A DNA stretch of 64,000 bases from Lumbricus rubellus (GCA_945859605.1 OX243821.1:18411235-18475234), one strand, 5' to 3'; positions 44,046 through 54,782 are shown, counted from the first letter of the stretch. Notes: generated by a model not told the origin, from the sequence alone. Numbers and translations: made by a program.

Positions 44046-44503
44046 TTTTTACTACTTTTTGCTGTGTAACGTCTTTTAAACGTCAAAAAATGGGGGGGTG
44101 ACCTCACTAAAAGTGATATAACTTTTGTTCTGTTCAAAATATTCCGATGAAATTTGGTAATCATGTGTGGATATGAATTCTCTTTAAGCGTGTAAATTTT
44201 CATTTCGATATTCTAACTCCTGGCCAGGATATTGGCCAGAATAATTGAGCTGATTTTTAAAACTTTTTGTTGCATCGGGTTTTGAATCGTCAAAAAACGG
44301 TGAGTGGCTTCACTAAAAGTGGTATAACTTTTGTTCTGTTTGAAATATTTTAGTGAAATCTGGCCATCTGGTGTAAATATGAATTGTCTTTAAGACTGTA
44401 AAATTTCATTTCTAAATTCTTACTTTTGGTCAAGATATTGGGAAAAATCTTAAGGGGGGGTCTTTTTTTGGCCCACCCTGTACAATCCAGTGTCTCTCCA
44501 TTG

Positions 44504-44715
44504 TGGGGCGCGGTGGTGTAGTGGTGGCGTCGTTGCCTTGAAGCCGGAAGGTTCGAGGTTCGAATCCACCGCACCGCGTAAGGACCTTGGGCAAGTCCTT
44601 CACTCACAATTGCTCAGCGCTTCTGCGTGAAACTCCGGTGCAGTGTCCGCTCTGCATCGGGAGCGCCTCTGAGTAGTGAGAGCTCGAAGGGGCGCTATAA
44701 CAAGTGCACATACAT
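44504..44715 (+). mobile_element. tRNA-derived SINE copy
   Basis: GGGGCGCGGTGGTGTAGTGG head, B box GGTTCGAATCC, and tail GGGAGCGCCTCTGAG to GGGGCGCTATAACAAGTGCA. It interrupts a 28-bp minisatellite unit between CTCTCCAT and AGGCAG. Confidence 0.92.
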
Positions 44716-44790
44716 AGGCAGATATAATCCAGTGCCTCTCCATAGGCAGAAATAACCAGTGCCTCTCCATAGGCAGATATAACCCAGTGC

Positions 44791-45428
44791 CAGTGTTGTA
44801 CAGTAACGAAGTAAAAGTCACGCGTTACTTTACTTAAGTAAAAATTTGAGTACTTTCACATGTAACGAAGTACCGAAAAAATAAAATACTTTTACTTTCA
44901 ACGAAGTAAAATTTTACCCATATTTTAGTACTTTTACTTCGTTACAATTTATGCGACACTCGTTACAATTTTCGTTACTTCAAAGCGCTAATTAACATTA
45001 ATTTTCGTTTCGCTAAGCTAAGACAGCTTATTAAAATTTGCATGGCTAAAAATTGATTTTTGATGGGTGGTGCATTTGGATCGTGGACTCCATGGCTGGA
45101 TGCACTGCCATTTCTGCAGCAGAACGACTCTTCCGCTGCGCATTGTGCTAACAATGAATCGAAAGCGTGCGTAGGCCTACTAGACTCAACGCTGAGTGCC
45201 ATTTCGAGAATTTAGTATTTTTGAAGGTTAATAACCGATTGAGTTAAGCTTATAGAAAGACTCGGTACTTTTACTTTTTACTTAAAAAGTATTATTTGAA
45301 GGGGCTACTTTTTACTTTTACTTAAGTAAAATTTGTGATGAGTACTTTTACTTTTACTTAAGTAATTAAAATCCATTTTACTTTTACTTTTACTTAAGTA
45401 CATTTGCCCGATACTTTCAACAACACTG
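44791..45428 (+). mobile_element. hAT element remnant with 8-bp TSD
   Basis: The ends are CAGTGTTGTACAGTAACG and TTTCAACAACACTG. The perfect duplication CCCAGTGC is at 44783-44790 and 45429-45436, formed from the minisatellite unit. Subterminal arms are ACTTTTACTTAAGTA repeats. Inside, SAAERLFRC and, after stops, FENLVFLKVN are relics of the hAT C-terminal dimerisation domain. Confidence 0.9.
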
Positions 45429-45820
45429 CCCAGTGCCTCTCCATAGGCAGACATAACCCAGTGCCTCTCCATAGGCAGACATAACCCAGTGCCAGTTGTC
45501 GTTGGACGAGTTGTCCTGGAACCATGCAAACCAAGTGAAAACCAAACTGATGCTAATTATTGAAAGCCTGTGTGTTAAGTGTTGTAGATCCTGTGACATC
45601 AACAATTGCCGGACTGTTTATAAAAACTCAAGAAACAACTCGACTCATGCCTAAGAAAGTCATATTCCAACCTTGTCTTGAACCTAACATTTGGAGAAAC
45701 ACATGCAAATCAAGTGAAAACCAAACTGATGCTAATTATTGAAAGCCTGCACGTGTTAAGTGTTGTAATCTGAGAGCTCTGTGTACTTGATAAAACAGTG
45801 ACCAGTGCAATCAATCTGTG

Positions 45821-47539
45821 ATGAACACCAGTACAGCTATGAGAGAAAAACAGTGCAATTGTCAGATATGCGAGAAGGCATTTTCTTCTCACAGTCTTCT
45901 GAAAATGCACCTGAGAACCCATACTGGAGAAAAGCCGTACAGTTGCCAGCTATGTCATAGATCATTTAGTGACGGTAGTAATCTGAAAGTGCACATGAGA
46001 ACACATTCTGGTGAAAAACCATATGGGTGTCACCTATGCGAAAAATCATATAGTCAATGTGCTCATCTGAAAATGCACATGCGAACACATTCTGGAGAGA
46101 AGCCATACAGGTGTCAGCTATGCGAAAAATCATACAGTCGAAGTGCTGATCTGAAAAGGCACATGAGAACTCATACTGGAGAGAAACCATACAGTTGCCA
46201 GCTATGCGATAAATCATTTAGTGAAGGTAGTAATCTGAAAATGCACATGAGAACACATTTTGGAGAGAAACCACACTGGTGTCAGCTATGTCAGAAATCA
46301 TTCAGTGTAGGTAGTAATCTGAAAACGCACATGAGAACCCATACTGGAGAGAAACCATACAGGTGCCAGATATGCCAGAAATCATATCGTCGAGGTGATC
46401 ATCTGAAAATGCACATGAGAACCCACATTGGAGAGAAATCGTACAGGTGCCATCTATGTCAGAAATCATTTAGTCAAGAGGGTGATCTGAAAATACACAT
46501 GATAATCTCTACTGGAGAAAAATCATATGTTTGTGAGGTTTGTAATAAAGGATTCTCCCAATATGCATATTTGAAGAAACACAAAATAAATTATGCAACT
46601 GAGAAGCACAATAAACCTTGTTCCAAGAACTTTTCTTCAACGAATCAGTTTGAATTCCAAGCAAGAGAAAAACCATACAGTTGCCAGCTATGTCAGAAAT
46701 CATTTAGTGACAGTAGTAATCTGAAAGTGCACTTGAGAACCCATACTGGAGAGAAACCATACAGGTGTCAACTTTGTCAGAAATCATTTAGTCAAGATGG
46801 TGATCTAAGAGTGCACATGCGAACCCATACTGGAGAAAAGCCATACACATGTGAGGTTTGTAATCAAGGATTCCAACAACTTGCATATTTAAAGAAGCAC
46901 CAAAGAAATCATGCAGCTGAGAAGCAATTTTCTCACGATGAATCTATTACCAAGAACTTTTCTCCTGGGAAACAGCTTGAAGTCTCGGCAAGAGAAAAAT
47001 CGTACATATGTCAGCTGTGTCAGAAATCATTTGCAAGTCATGGTGATCTGAAAAAGCACACAGGAATACATTCTGTTGAAAAAACTCACACGTGTGAGGT
47101 GTGTTTTGAAGGATTCACAAAAGTTGGATACCTAAAGGAACACAGAAGAACACATGAAACTGAGAAGCATGACAGATGTAAACAATCAGATAACAATAGC
47201 ATATCTTCAGCGAAACAGTCTGAAGTACACGAAAGAACACAACCACAGGATCTTACAATTGAAAGTGAAGAAATTGCTAACCTTTCTCATCATTTTATTA
47301 CATTTAGCAACACATGTGTTATTGACAAACCAATTGAAGGTTTATCAAAGAAAATTAAAAATGCGGACTGTCTGTATACTAGCAATGTCAAATCTTCTGT
47401 GGACGCAGAAGCGTCTTTGTCAAAATCTTTTGGATGTGGTATATGTGACGATTTGCTTGAGACGGAGAATGAACTTTTGGATCATTGTGACAGCCATCAA
47501 TTTTGTCCACCTTACAACTTCTTTGCTGACATCTGTTGA
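45821..47539 (+). CDS. C2H2 zinc-finger protein 2
   Basis: 572 residues from ATG 45821 (ATGAACACCAGTACAGC, conserved with gene 3). About 15 fingers, starting [21 protein letters not shown]. Fingers 8 and 9 again lack the final His, as in gene 1, so that degenerate block ([19 protein letters not shown] to FEFQAREKPY) was inherited from a common ancestor. Fingers 12-15 and the tail ([26 protein letters not shown]) match the other two genes. The 5' block seen before genes 1 and 3 is missing here. The gene is preceded at 45530-45780 by a local duplication of CCAAACTGATGCTAATTATT. It is likely a sequence-specific DNA-binding nuclear protein with unknown target. Confidence 0.87.
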   Translation: MNTSTAMREKQCNCQICEKAFSSHSLLKMHLRTHTGEKPYSCQLCHRSFSDGSNLKVHMRTHSGEKPYGCHLCEKSYSQCAHLKMHMRTHSGEKPYRCQLCEKSYSRSADLKRHMRTHTGEKPYSCQLCDKSFSEGSNLKMHMRTHFGEKPHWCQLCQKSFSVGSNLKTHMRTHTGEKPYRCQICQKSYRRGDHLKMHMRTHIGEKSYRCHLCQKSFSQEGDLKIHMIISTGEKSYVCEVCNKGFSQYAYLKKHKINYATEKHNKPCSKNFSSTNQFEFQAREKPYSCQLCQKSFSDSSNLKVHLRTHTGEKPYRCQLCQKSFSQDGDLRVHMRTHTGEKPYTCEVCNQGFQQLAYLKKHQRNHAAEKQFSHDESITKNFSPGKQLEVSAREKSYICQLCQKSFASHGDLKKHTGIHSVEKTHTCEVCFEGFTKVGYLKEHRRTHETEKHDRCKQSDNNSISSAKQSEVHERTQPQDLTIESEEIANLSHHFITFSNTCVIDKPIEGLSKKIKNADCLYTSNVKSSVDAEASLSKSFGCGICDDLLETENELLDHCDSHQFCPPYNFFADIC

Positions 47540-47989
47540 AATATAAATGCACAAACTTGCAGTTGAGAACAATTGTAATTCGAGATCTTTTTGGAGTCCA
47601 CGATGTATATCTACTGTGCAATGTGCTTACATGTGTCTTTGCTTTGTACCATTTTCATGTAAGAATATTTTGAATCCAGAGTGGTATCACATCACATAAT
47701 TTGAAGACTGCCAAAGTCTTGGGGCAGACCACTACACTGTTGTATTGTTGTTAATGAAGCACTAAGCTTCATCATTATGTATTGCTAACTCTCATACACA
47801 TTGATCAGAAAAGTCACGTTATTGCATACCTGGGGTCCGTTTGGATGACAACATTTACAATACGTGTTGCATGTGACTTCAAGAATTGGTGGGAGGAGGC
47901 GGCACTCGACATATTGTGTAAATACCGGACTGTCCAGTTCATTACCAGACGCCTGGCAACCCTACCAATGATGTTAACTCTGGTCTTCA

Positions 47990-48900
47990 TCTATGGTTTT
48001 GTCAAACGTAAAACTACACCGGATCCTTGTTCTACATCCCTCTTCTGATTCGGCCTTGTTCCCAGATATACTTCTCCTTTCAGAGGATAATATTGTTTTG
48101 GCGTCGTAAACACTTGGAATATACTGTCGAAAAGAACATTTGCCATGGAAAGAAACCAGCTGCTCATCCACTGTAAAGTCTGTTCCTGCAGTGTAGCCTA
48201 TAACTTGGGAAGTTGTGCCACAAACAGCTCCCAAAAGTCTCTGATAGGAGCCAGTTTATCAGTTGCCCGTCTTTGTGCTCGAGATGCTTTGTTAACAAAG
48301 CGAATAAAACGCAATATATCCTCAAATCGTTGCAGTAAAGATCGGAAGACCATGTTCGCTGGACCTCATGTCACAATTGTCACATGCAGACATTGCAGAG
48401 GCTCCAGTTTGGCTCTGTGTGTCCCAGCCATTAGAAGGAGGAGACATTATGGATGCATTTATCTCAGCTGAGTTAAGCAGATTCCACTTCCTCATCTTCT
48501 CTGGATGAGCCACGATCCATATGGAGATGACTCTCTGCAGTGCGTCTCGATTTGTTTCATTGGTTATAATTTATCGATTATAACTGGAGTAATAAACAGA
48601 TGAAAAGCTTCAAGTGTTAATTTTACCTTTCCGTTTCTACTAAGTCCAGGATAATGACGAATTATATATTCAGGGCCGCGTCGATGTGCAGTTGGAGGCA
48701 TCGCTGACCATGATAGGCGACCACTTCGATATATCAAATTACATGCATTGACATCCGATGGCAGGTTTGGTTGACTAGGTCTAGCACTACATTGAGGTCG
48801 ATTTCCGCCGTGGCTACATGATGTGCCACGAATTACTGCTCTACCACGAATTGGTGATGAAGGTGCAGGTTCGTCGACAGTAATTGCGTTTTTATTTGTC
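47990..48900 (-). pseudogene. piggyBac transposase pseudogene
   Basis: Minus-strand pieces in order: an N-terminal PEYIIRHYPG / LTLEAFHLFI region, MRKWNLLNSAEIN, EDILRFIRFVNKASR, RATDKLAPIRDFWELFV, then FTVDEQLVSFHGKCSFRQYI. The last is the signature around a catalytic Asp of piggyBac transposases. A jump then leads to GEVYLGTRPNQKRDV and GVVLRLT. Stops, frameshifts and an internal deletion between FRQYIPS and the later part show it is dead. It lies downstream of and opposite to zinc-finger gene 2. Confidence 0.85.
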
Positions 48901-49262
48901 CGGAGACTGTAGACCACATCGTTAGACGAGTTGTCTGTAGACGAGTTGTCGTGGCACTGATTTATTAGGAGTTGTCGTAGCACGTTAAATTATATTCGAT
49001 AGATGACAGTACCATACTTTGCAAAATACTGCTTCGAGTCGTCACAGCAAAGCACTTTCATCGATCGCCATTTTGTGCTGAGGACCAGCATAAATTAGAT
49101 TTTGAAGAAATTCTATATAAATTATACTTTGGTCATAAACTTGGTTAGACTCTATAATTCTGTGCATATAATTTAGTGGGTAAACATGTTTAGTGGATGA
49201 TTAATGAATTAGGTAAGGATTTGTCATTACCATGATCGCCTTTTAATATTTAGTAACTGGGG
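48895..49262 (+). repeat. Family B cap fragment plus dispersed repeat F, copy 3
   Basis: A near-identical duplicate of 32520-32870, including CACATCGTTAGACGAGTTGT and repeat F. It differs by a few small indels. Confidence 0.75.
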
Positions 49263-49284
49263 ACGGTAAACGTGTATTTTAGGG

Positions 49285-50400
49285 TGACCGGACAGGGGAA
49301 CGGACATTAGCCCCCCGGGCAAAAGCCCCTCAAGACATAAGCCCCCCGGACATTAGCCCTCCGGACATTAGCTCCCCGAGGTAGGACATTGCCCCCCCCC
49401 CCAGTCATACATTGCACATGTATTAGTTTAACATTGTGAGAATAATTATGTTCATTGGAGGTTTAATATGCATATTATAAAACATTTAAAGGCATTAGTT
49501 TTAGAACTCATTGTGTAAAGTCTCTCATAAATGTAAAAAAAATGCAATTCTAAAGTTTGTGAATTTTAGATGAAGTTTAAAGATGATATATGTTATTTCT
49601 AACAACTGACGTTAACAAACCTTCGTTGTAGCAAAAGCTGACACTAACAAGTAGCCTAGGCCTAGTTACTGCATACGATTCCTAGTCGTTCATTTCGAAT
49701 ACAAGTCTATAGGCTATGCCTACTGACACAATTAGAACCTATATGACACTAATACGTCTGGCATAGGATCACTACTGACATCTTGTGGTCTTTTTCACCA
49801 GCTTTATGCTGATGATGTTCAAGCGTACACGGTTAGTTTATCTTTGTAAAGTATGGTAAGTTAATTGCAGGTTTGATATGTAGGCCTATATCGTATATCG
49901 TTCATTCATCTACTGTGACACGACGCTAATAAGACTACGAAGCTTAGACGTAGCCTAACTGACGTTAACAAACCTTTCTTGTAGACACTAAACAAATAGG
50001 TCCTACATACGATATTTCAATTCTAATTCTATGCCTACTGACATTAATTGGACCTACGTCAATGACGTTAACAAGCCTTCGTAGGGCTACTTAATGTAGA
50101 CGACTCCCATTCATTCATTTCTCTACTGTATTGAATTTAATTTTAAATGGAAAGGTCAGTTGTAGTTGCTAGTTAAATATTTAACTTCGAAAGTTCTTAA
50201 TGCCATATGGCATTAAGAACTTTCGAAGTCTTGTCGGTTACGGAACTATTCTAGGATTTGTACATGAAGGGGAATTTTGTCCGGGGGGATAATGTACTAC
50301 GAAAAATTGGGGTGGGGGGTAGTGTCCGGAGGGATAATGTCCGGGGAGGATAGTGTCCGGGGGGGATAATGTCCAGGTGGGATAATGTCCTACACCCATG
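49285..50400. mobile_element. Foldback family A, copy 3
   Basis: The left arm has CCCCCCGGACATTAGCCC units after a GGGTGACCGGACA start. The right arm (50270-50400) has GGGGGGATAATGTCC units. The interior shares TGACGTTAACAAACCTTCGT with copy 2 and contains an inverted CCATATGGCATTAAGAAC / GTTCTTAATGCCATATGG hairpin at about 50185-50230. Confidence 0.75.
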
Positions 50401-50480
50401 TGGGGCACAGTGTTGTAGTGGGTATGCTACATGTAGTTGCCTTACAGTCGGAGGATTGCAGGTTCGAATTCACCTCAATA
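50401..50480 (+). mobile_element. Second tRNA-derived SINE head
   Basis: GTGGGGCACAGTGTTGTAGTG has an A box and GCAGGTTCGAATTCACC a B box. The text between differs from the SINE family at 7042, and no matching body or tail follows. It may be a different or truncated SINE. Confidence 0.6.
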
Positions 50481-50584
50481 CTTTTTACCTAAATACTAGT
50501 TACATCGTATAATGAATCCTATTCATTGTTCTAACTTCTGCTTATAAAACATTTTTTTAATCAATCCCGCCTTTATTTCGGATG

Positions 50585-51085
50585 TAGGACATTTACCCCC
50601 GGACATATTCCCCCCGGACATATTCCCCCGGACATTTACCCCCCCGGACGTTTCCCCCCGACCTGGAACATTCCCCCCCCCCCATAAGGGTCCCTATGTT
50701 AATGAATGACTGGACTAACCCTACCACTAACCCTAACCGACCCTCACGATGCCTAACCTATGTTAATGAATAACTGCACTAACCCTATATCACTAACCCT
50801 AACCGACCCTCACGATGCCTAACCTATGTTAAGGAATGACTGCAATAACCCTATCACTAACCCTAACCGACCCTCACGATGCCTAACCTGACCCTAACCG
50901 ACCCTCACGATGCCTAACCTGACCCTAACCAACCATCACGATGCCTAACCTATATGAACAGAGGGGGAAATTGTCCGGGGAGCGGGGTAAATGTCCTAGT
51001 CAAAAACGGGGGGGAACGTCCGGGGGGGTAAATGTCCGGGGGGAAATATGTCCGGGGGGAATATGACCGGGGGGTAAATGTCCGG
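50585..51085. mobile_element. Foldback family A, copy 4, with telomere-like interior
   Basis: The left arm has GGACATTTACCCCC units and the right arm has GGGGGGTAAATGTCC units. The outer flanks share CCTTTATTTCGG (50571-50582 and around 51090), so a TSD of about 9 bp lies within it. Between the arms are repeats of CCCTAACCGACCCTCACG and TATGTTAATGAATGACTGC. Confidence 0.75.
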
Positions 51086-51659
51086 CTCCCCTTTATTTCG
51101 GCAGCAATTTTTTTATTTATCAAAATCATTTCTATTCAACAATGTTTTAAAAAATTCATCAATCTGACTTCTACTTTGGCATGTGTCTTTTTTATTCAAT
51201 CCATCTTCCTTTTAGGCAAACAAATCCTTTAATCAATCTCCATTTCAGCAACAACTTTTATTAAAGTCCAACTCTCATTTTAATAATTCTATTTTTACAA
51301 TCCAGCTCCAATCTCTGCAAGAATATTTTGCCATATTTGATTAAAACTTATTTGTCCAATCCCACTTCTACCTTGCGAGAACTCTTTTGTCAATGCTAAA
51401 ACATACGCAACGGCGAGTAATTTTATCCACTAAAGCACTAGGTTGTAAACTCTTAATGTTAGTTGCAGTGAATTGTAAGATTGCCTATAATGTGTTCGGT
51501 GGTCTGCGGTGATTATCGTTATTTAAAAAACTTTTTCATTTCAAACTTTTTCGGGTAGGTCATCATTGTAGCGTTCTTTATTATGTATGAAGGTCATGCT
51601 CTGTTGCAAAATGTGAAAACAAAATAAAATCGCGGAACAACGGAATACGTTTAAAGTGG
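51086..51659. repeat. Antisense core-motif units and 5' flank of zinc-finger gene 3
   Basis: 51100-51380 carries degenerate ATCCAGCTCCAATCTCTGCAA-type units of about 33 bp. 51290-51659 corresponds to the 5' flank of zinc-finger gene 1 (26905 onward). Confidence 0.65.
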
Positions 51660-51920
51660 GTGGGGGATGTGCTAGAACGGCTGTTCTTAAATTATTTGCC
51701 CATGTTTCCACTGCTCATCGTGCACGAAACCATGGAGCAATATTCTCAATATTCAATATTCACTAATCTCAATATTATTGAGAATAGTGAAGGTTGTTTA
51801 GACAATCCTAAGAATGGAGATGAACATAATGACAATGAAACATGGGACAATGCTCAACTTGAAAAACTGGACGCAAGTTATTTGACTGCCATTGTATGCA
51901 ACAAATATATATTTTACTAG
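51660..51920 (+). CDS. Possible 5' exon of zinc-finger gene 3
   Basis: An 86-codon frame starting ATGGGGGATGTGCTAGAACG with an acidic second half (NGDEHNDNETWDNAQLEKLD). The same block upstream of gene 1 is broken by stops. Conservation and position suggest a former or current 5' exon, but I see no clear donor that joins it in frame to 52245, so it may be a non-coding leader. Confidence 0.35.
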   Translation: MGDVLERLFLNYLPMFPLLIVHETMEQYSQYSIFTNLNIIENSEGCLDNPKNGDEHNDNETWDNAQLEKLDASYLTAIVCNKYIFY

Positions 51921-52244
51921 ATTTATGACTTCCATACTTTTTATTATGTTTTTGTAGATGCTATGTCATCAACAATTTGCCGGACTGTGTAGAAACCAAG
52001 TTGCCTGCAGGAAACAACACAATTCATGCCTAAGATGATGCCTATGTTTTAGAAATTTTGATTGATTGATTGATTGATTGAAATTCATACCCCAACCTTG
52101 TCTTGAACCTAACAATTGGAGAAAAACATGTAAAGCAAGTGAAAACCAAACTGATGCTTAAATTTCGAAATCCTGTCTACAGGCTAAATGTTGTAATCTG
52201 AGAGCTCTGTGTATGTGATAAAGCAGTGGTGCAATCAATCTGTG

Positions 52245-53777
52245 ATGAACACCAGTACAGCTATGAGAGAAAAACAGTGCAATTGCCAGATATGTGAGAA
52301 AGCATTTGCTTGTCGCAGTTCCCTGGAAATGCACATGAGAACCCATACTGGAGAAAAGCCGTACAGTTGCCAGCTATGTCATAGATCATTTAGTGACCGT
52401 AGTAATCTGAAAGTGCACATGAGAACACATTCTGGTGAAAAACCATATGGGTGTCACCTATGCGAAAAATCATATAGTCAATGTGCTCATCTGAAAATGC
52501 ACATGCGAACACATTCTGGAGAGAAGCCATACAGGTGTCAGCTATGCAAAAAATCATACAGTCGAAGTGCTGAGATGAAAAGGCACATGAGAACTCATAC
52601 TGGAGAGAAACCACACATTTGTCAGATATGCCAGAAATCATACAGTCGAGGTGATCATCTGAAAATGCACATGAGAACCCATACTGGAGAGAAACCACAC
52701 ATTTGTCAGATATGCCAGAAATCATACAGTCAAGGTGGTCATCTGAAAATGCACATGAGAACCCATACTGGAGAAAAACCATACAGTTGCGAGCTATGTC
52801 AGAAATCATTTGGTCAAGATGGTCATCTGAAAATCCACATGAGAACCCATAATGGAGAGAAACCACACAGTTGTCAGATATGCCAGAAATCATACAGTCG
52901 AGGTGGTCATAATATGAAAATGCACATGAGAACCCATACTGGAGAAAAACCATACAGTTGCGAGATATGTCAGAAATCGTTTAGTGTAGGCAGTACTCTG
53001 AAACTGCACATGAAAATACATACTGGAGAGAGGCCATACATGTGTGGGGTTTGTAATCAAGGATTCAAACAACTTGGATATTTAAAGAAACACCAAAGAA
53101 ATCATGCAGCTGAGAAGCAATTTTCTCACAATGAATCTTACACCAAGAACTTTTCTCCTGGGAAACAGCTTCAAGTCTCGGCAAGAGAAAAATCGTACAT
53201 ATGTCAGCTGTGTCAGAAATCATTTGCAAGCTATGCTGATCTGAAAAAGCACACAAGAAAACATTCTGTTGAAAAAACAAACACAAGTGAGGGGAGTTTT
53301 GAAGGATTTACAAAAGTTGGATACCTAAAGAAACACAGAAAAACACATGCAACTGAGAAGCATAACAGATGTAAACAATCAGTTTCCAATAGCATATCTT
53401 CAGCGAAACAGTCAGAAGTACACGAGAGAACACAACCACAGGATCTTCAAATTGAAAGTGAAGAATTTGCTAACATGTCTGATCATTTTATTACATTTAG
53501 CAACACAGGTGTTATTGACAAATCAAATGAAGGTTTATCAAAGAATAAATATCCGGATTATAAAAGTGGAATTGCTGCTCCATTGCAGAAAATTAAAAAT
53601 GCGGACTGTCTCTATACTAGCAATGTCAAATCTTCTGTGGTCGTAGAAGCGTCTTTGTCAAAATCTTTTGGATGTGGTATATGTGACGATTTGCTTGAAA
53701 CGGAGAATGAACTTTTGGATCATTGTGACAGCCATCAATTTTGTCCACCTCACAACTTCTTTGCTGACATCTGTTGA
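52245..53777 (+). CDS. C2H2 zinc-finger protein 3
   Basis: 510 residues from ATG 52245. About 12 fingers with TGEKPH/Y linkers. The first four match gene 2 (CHLCEKSYSQCAHLKMH, CQLCKKSYSRSAEMKRH) and the middle ones match gene 1 ([17 protein letters not shown]). One finger has an extra residue (SRGGHNMKMH), which would lengthen its helix. A late finger has lost both Cys (NTSEGSFEGF where gene 2 has HTCEVCFEGF). The C-terminal [20 protein letters not shown] and FFADIC are kept. The order of finger blocks indicates shuffling among the three paralogues by unequal exchange. Likely a nuclear DNA-binding protein. Confidence 0.87.
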   Translation: MNTSTAMREKQCNCQICEKAFACRSSLEMHMRTHTGEKPYSCQLCHRSFSDRSNLKVHMRTHSGEKPYGCHLCEKSYSQCAHLKMHMRTHSGEKPYRCQLCKKSYSRSAEMKRHMRTHTGEKPHICQICQKSYSRGDHLKMHMRTHTGEKPHICQICQKSYSQGGHLKMHMRTHTGEKPYSCELCQKSFGQDGHLKIHMRTHNGEKPHSCQICQKSYSRGGHNMKMHMRTHTGEKPYSCEICQKSFSVGSTLKLHMKIHTGERPYMCGVCNQGFKQLGYLKKHQRNHAAEKQFSHNESYTKNFSPGKQLQVSAREKSYICQLCQKSFASYADLKKHTRKHSVEKTNTSEGSFEGFTKVGYLKKHRKTHATEKHNRCKQSVSNSISSAKQSEVHERTQPQDLQIESEEFANMSDHFITFSNTGVIDKSNEGLSKNKYPDYKSGIAAPLQKIKNADCLYTSNVKSSVVVEASLSKSFGCGICDDLLETENELLDHCDSHQFCPPHNFFADIC

Positions 53778-53854
53778 AATATATTTGCACAAACTTGCAG
53801 TTGACAATAATTGTAATTCGAGATCAGTTTGTAGTCCACGATATATATCTACTG

Positions 53855-54082
53855 GTGGTGGGCTTCTCAACAAAGCGAGTGAGGAACATGGTCCTCTTTG
53901 CCAGAGAGACCCTCCGGGAAAAGCGGACGTCTGGGTCCACTGGAATCTACATAGCTGAACATCTCACTAGGACTAACTCTCCCAGATCTATGCCAGACCA
54001 CAACTTCTGTTCAAAACTCACAAACGCAACTCATCTTAGACGATCGGCGGAAAAGTCTTCTGCAAGAAATCAGACTCTCTAA
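53855..54082 (+). pseudogene. Retroelement ORF1-like fragment
   Basis: A frame reads STKRVRNMVLFARETLREKR and GSTGIYIAEHLTRTN, resembling the C-terminal domain of some LINE ORF1 (FP-like) proteins. It starts without a Met and degrades after 54082. It sits directly after the 3' end of zinc-finger gene 3. Assignment is tentative. Confidence 0.4.
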
Positions 54083-54782
54083 CTGAAAAGCCGATGGGAA
54101 TCTCTACCATAACCCAACTGGAGGGATTTGAGTTGACGACACAATGTACCCAACCTAATCATCTTCTCCACAGAACTGATGATAGCCAAATATCTCATCA
54201 CCATCGATCCATTCCATATGTTACACCTGTACTGTATAGATCTACGAACTTACTCAACGACATTGTCCTTTTCCTTTCTCTGCCTGGATTCATATTTACC
54301 GGTTCATCTACTGTTCATCTACTGCCTATGGATCTCAGATAAAACTCCTGTTCAAACAATAGTGTCTTACTAGATTATGTATATATGTAAAGAAATCCTG
54401 TCAAATTATAAGCTTATTGCTAATTCACTAATTCTCTCGTAAAGTTGACAATACCTTAACCATTCTCGCACTTATCTAACTTATTGAAGAATAGTAATAT
54501 ATTATGACTTTGGAAGATAGGTCTTATGGCATGATCTCAAACTGTTGTTGTGTTCCTTGTGGAATTGCTTGTCTTTTAGCATTGCATAAACTATATCGAT
54601 CTACATGTATGTATACTATTGCCAATATAATAGGACCTATCTATTCAGGGCGTACATGGTATTATGGCCACATTGGTAAATAATGACGTGTTTAATTCCA
54701 CATTGCTTGCTTCGCTTTTAAAAGCATCTTGGCCCAAGTTTTGGTTCACAATTGTGTCTAACCTAGTTTAATCGTTTAACCC
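54083..54782. other. No recognised feature
   Basis: AT-rich intergenic sequence. Short frames (for example 54094-54342) have no recognisable domain and no neighbouring splice signals that would support a gene. Confidence 0.5.

Larger units (their letters stand above)
34170..44480. mobile_element. Family G TIR element, split by an LTR retrotransposon
   Basis: The ends CAGGGTGGGCCAAAAAA and TTTTTTTGGCCCACCCTG are inverted and flanked by TA (34168-34169 and 44481-44482). Each arm contains two copies of a subunit of about 190 bp with TTTTGCCAATATTTTGG and TTAAAGGCAATTCAT. Without the insert it is about 1.16 kb (34170-34899 plus 44046-44480). TA duplication suggests a mariner-like or related superfamily; no transposase is seen. 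Confidence 0.8.

Noticed and set aside
50690..50960. True telomere end
   Set aside because: The CCCTAA units are mixed with GACCCTCACG text, lie within a foldback element and recur at several internal sites.
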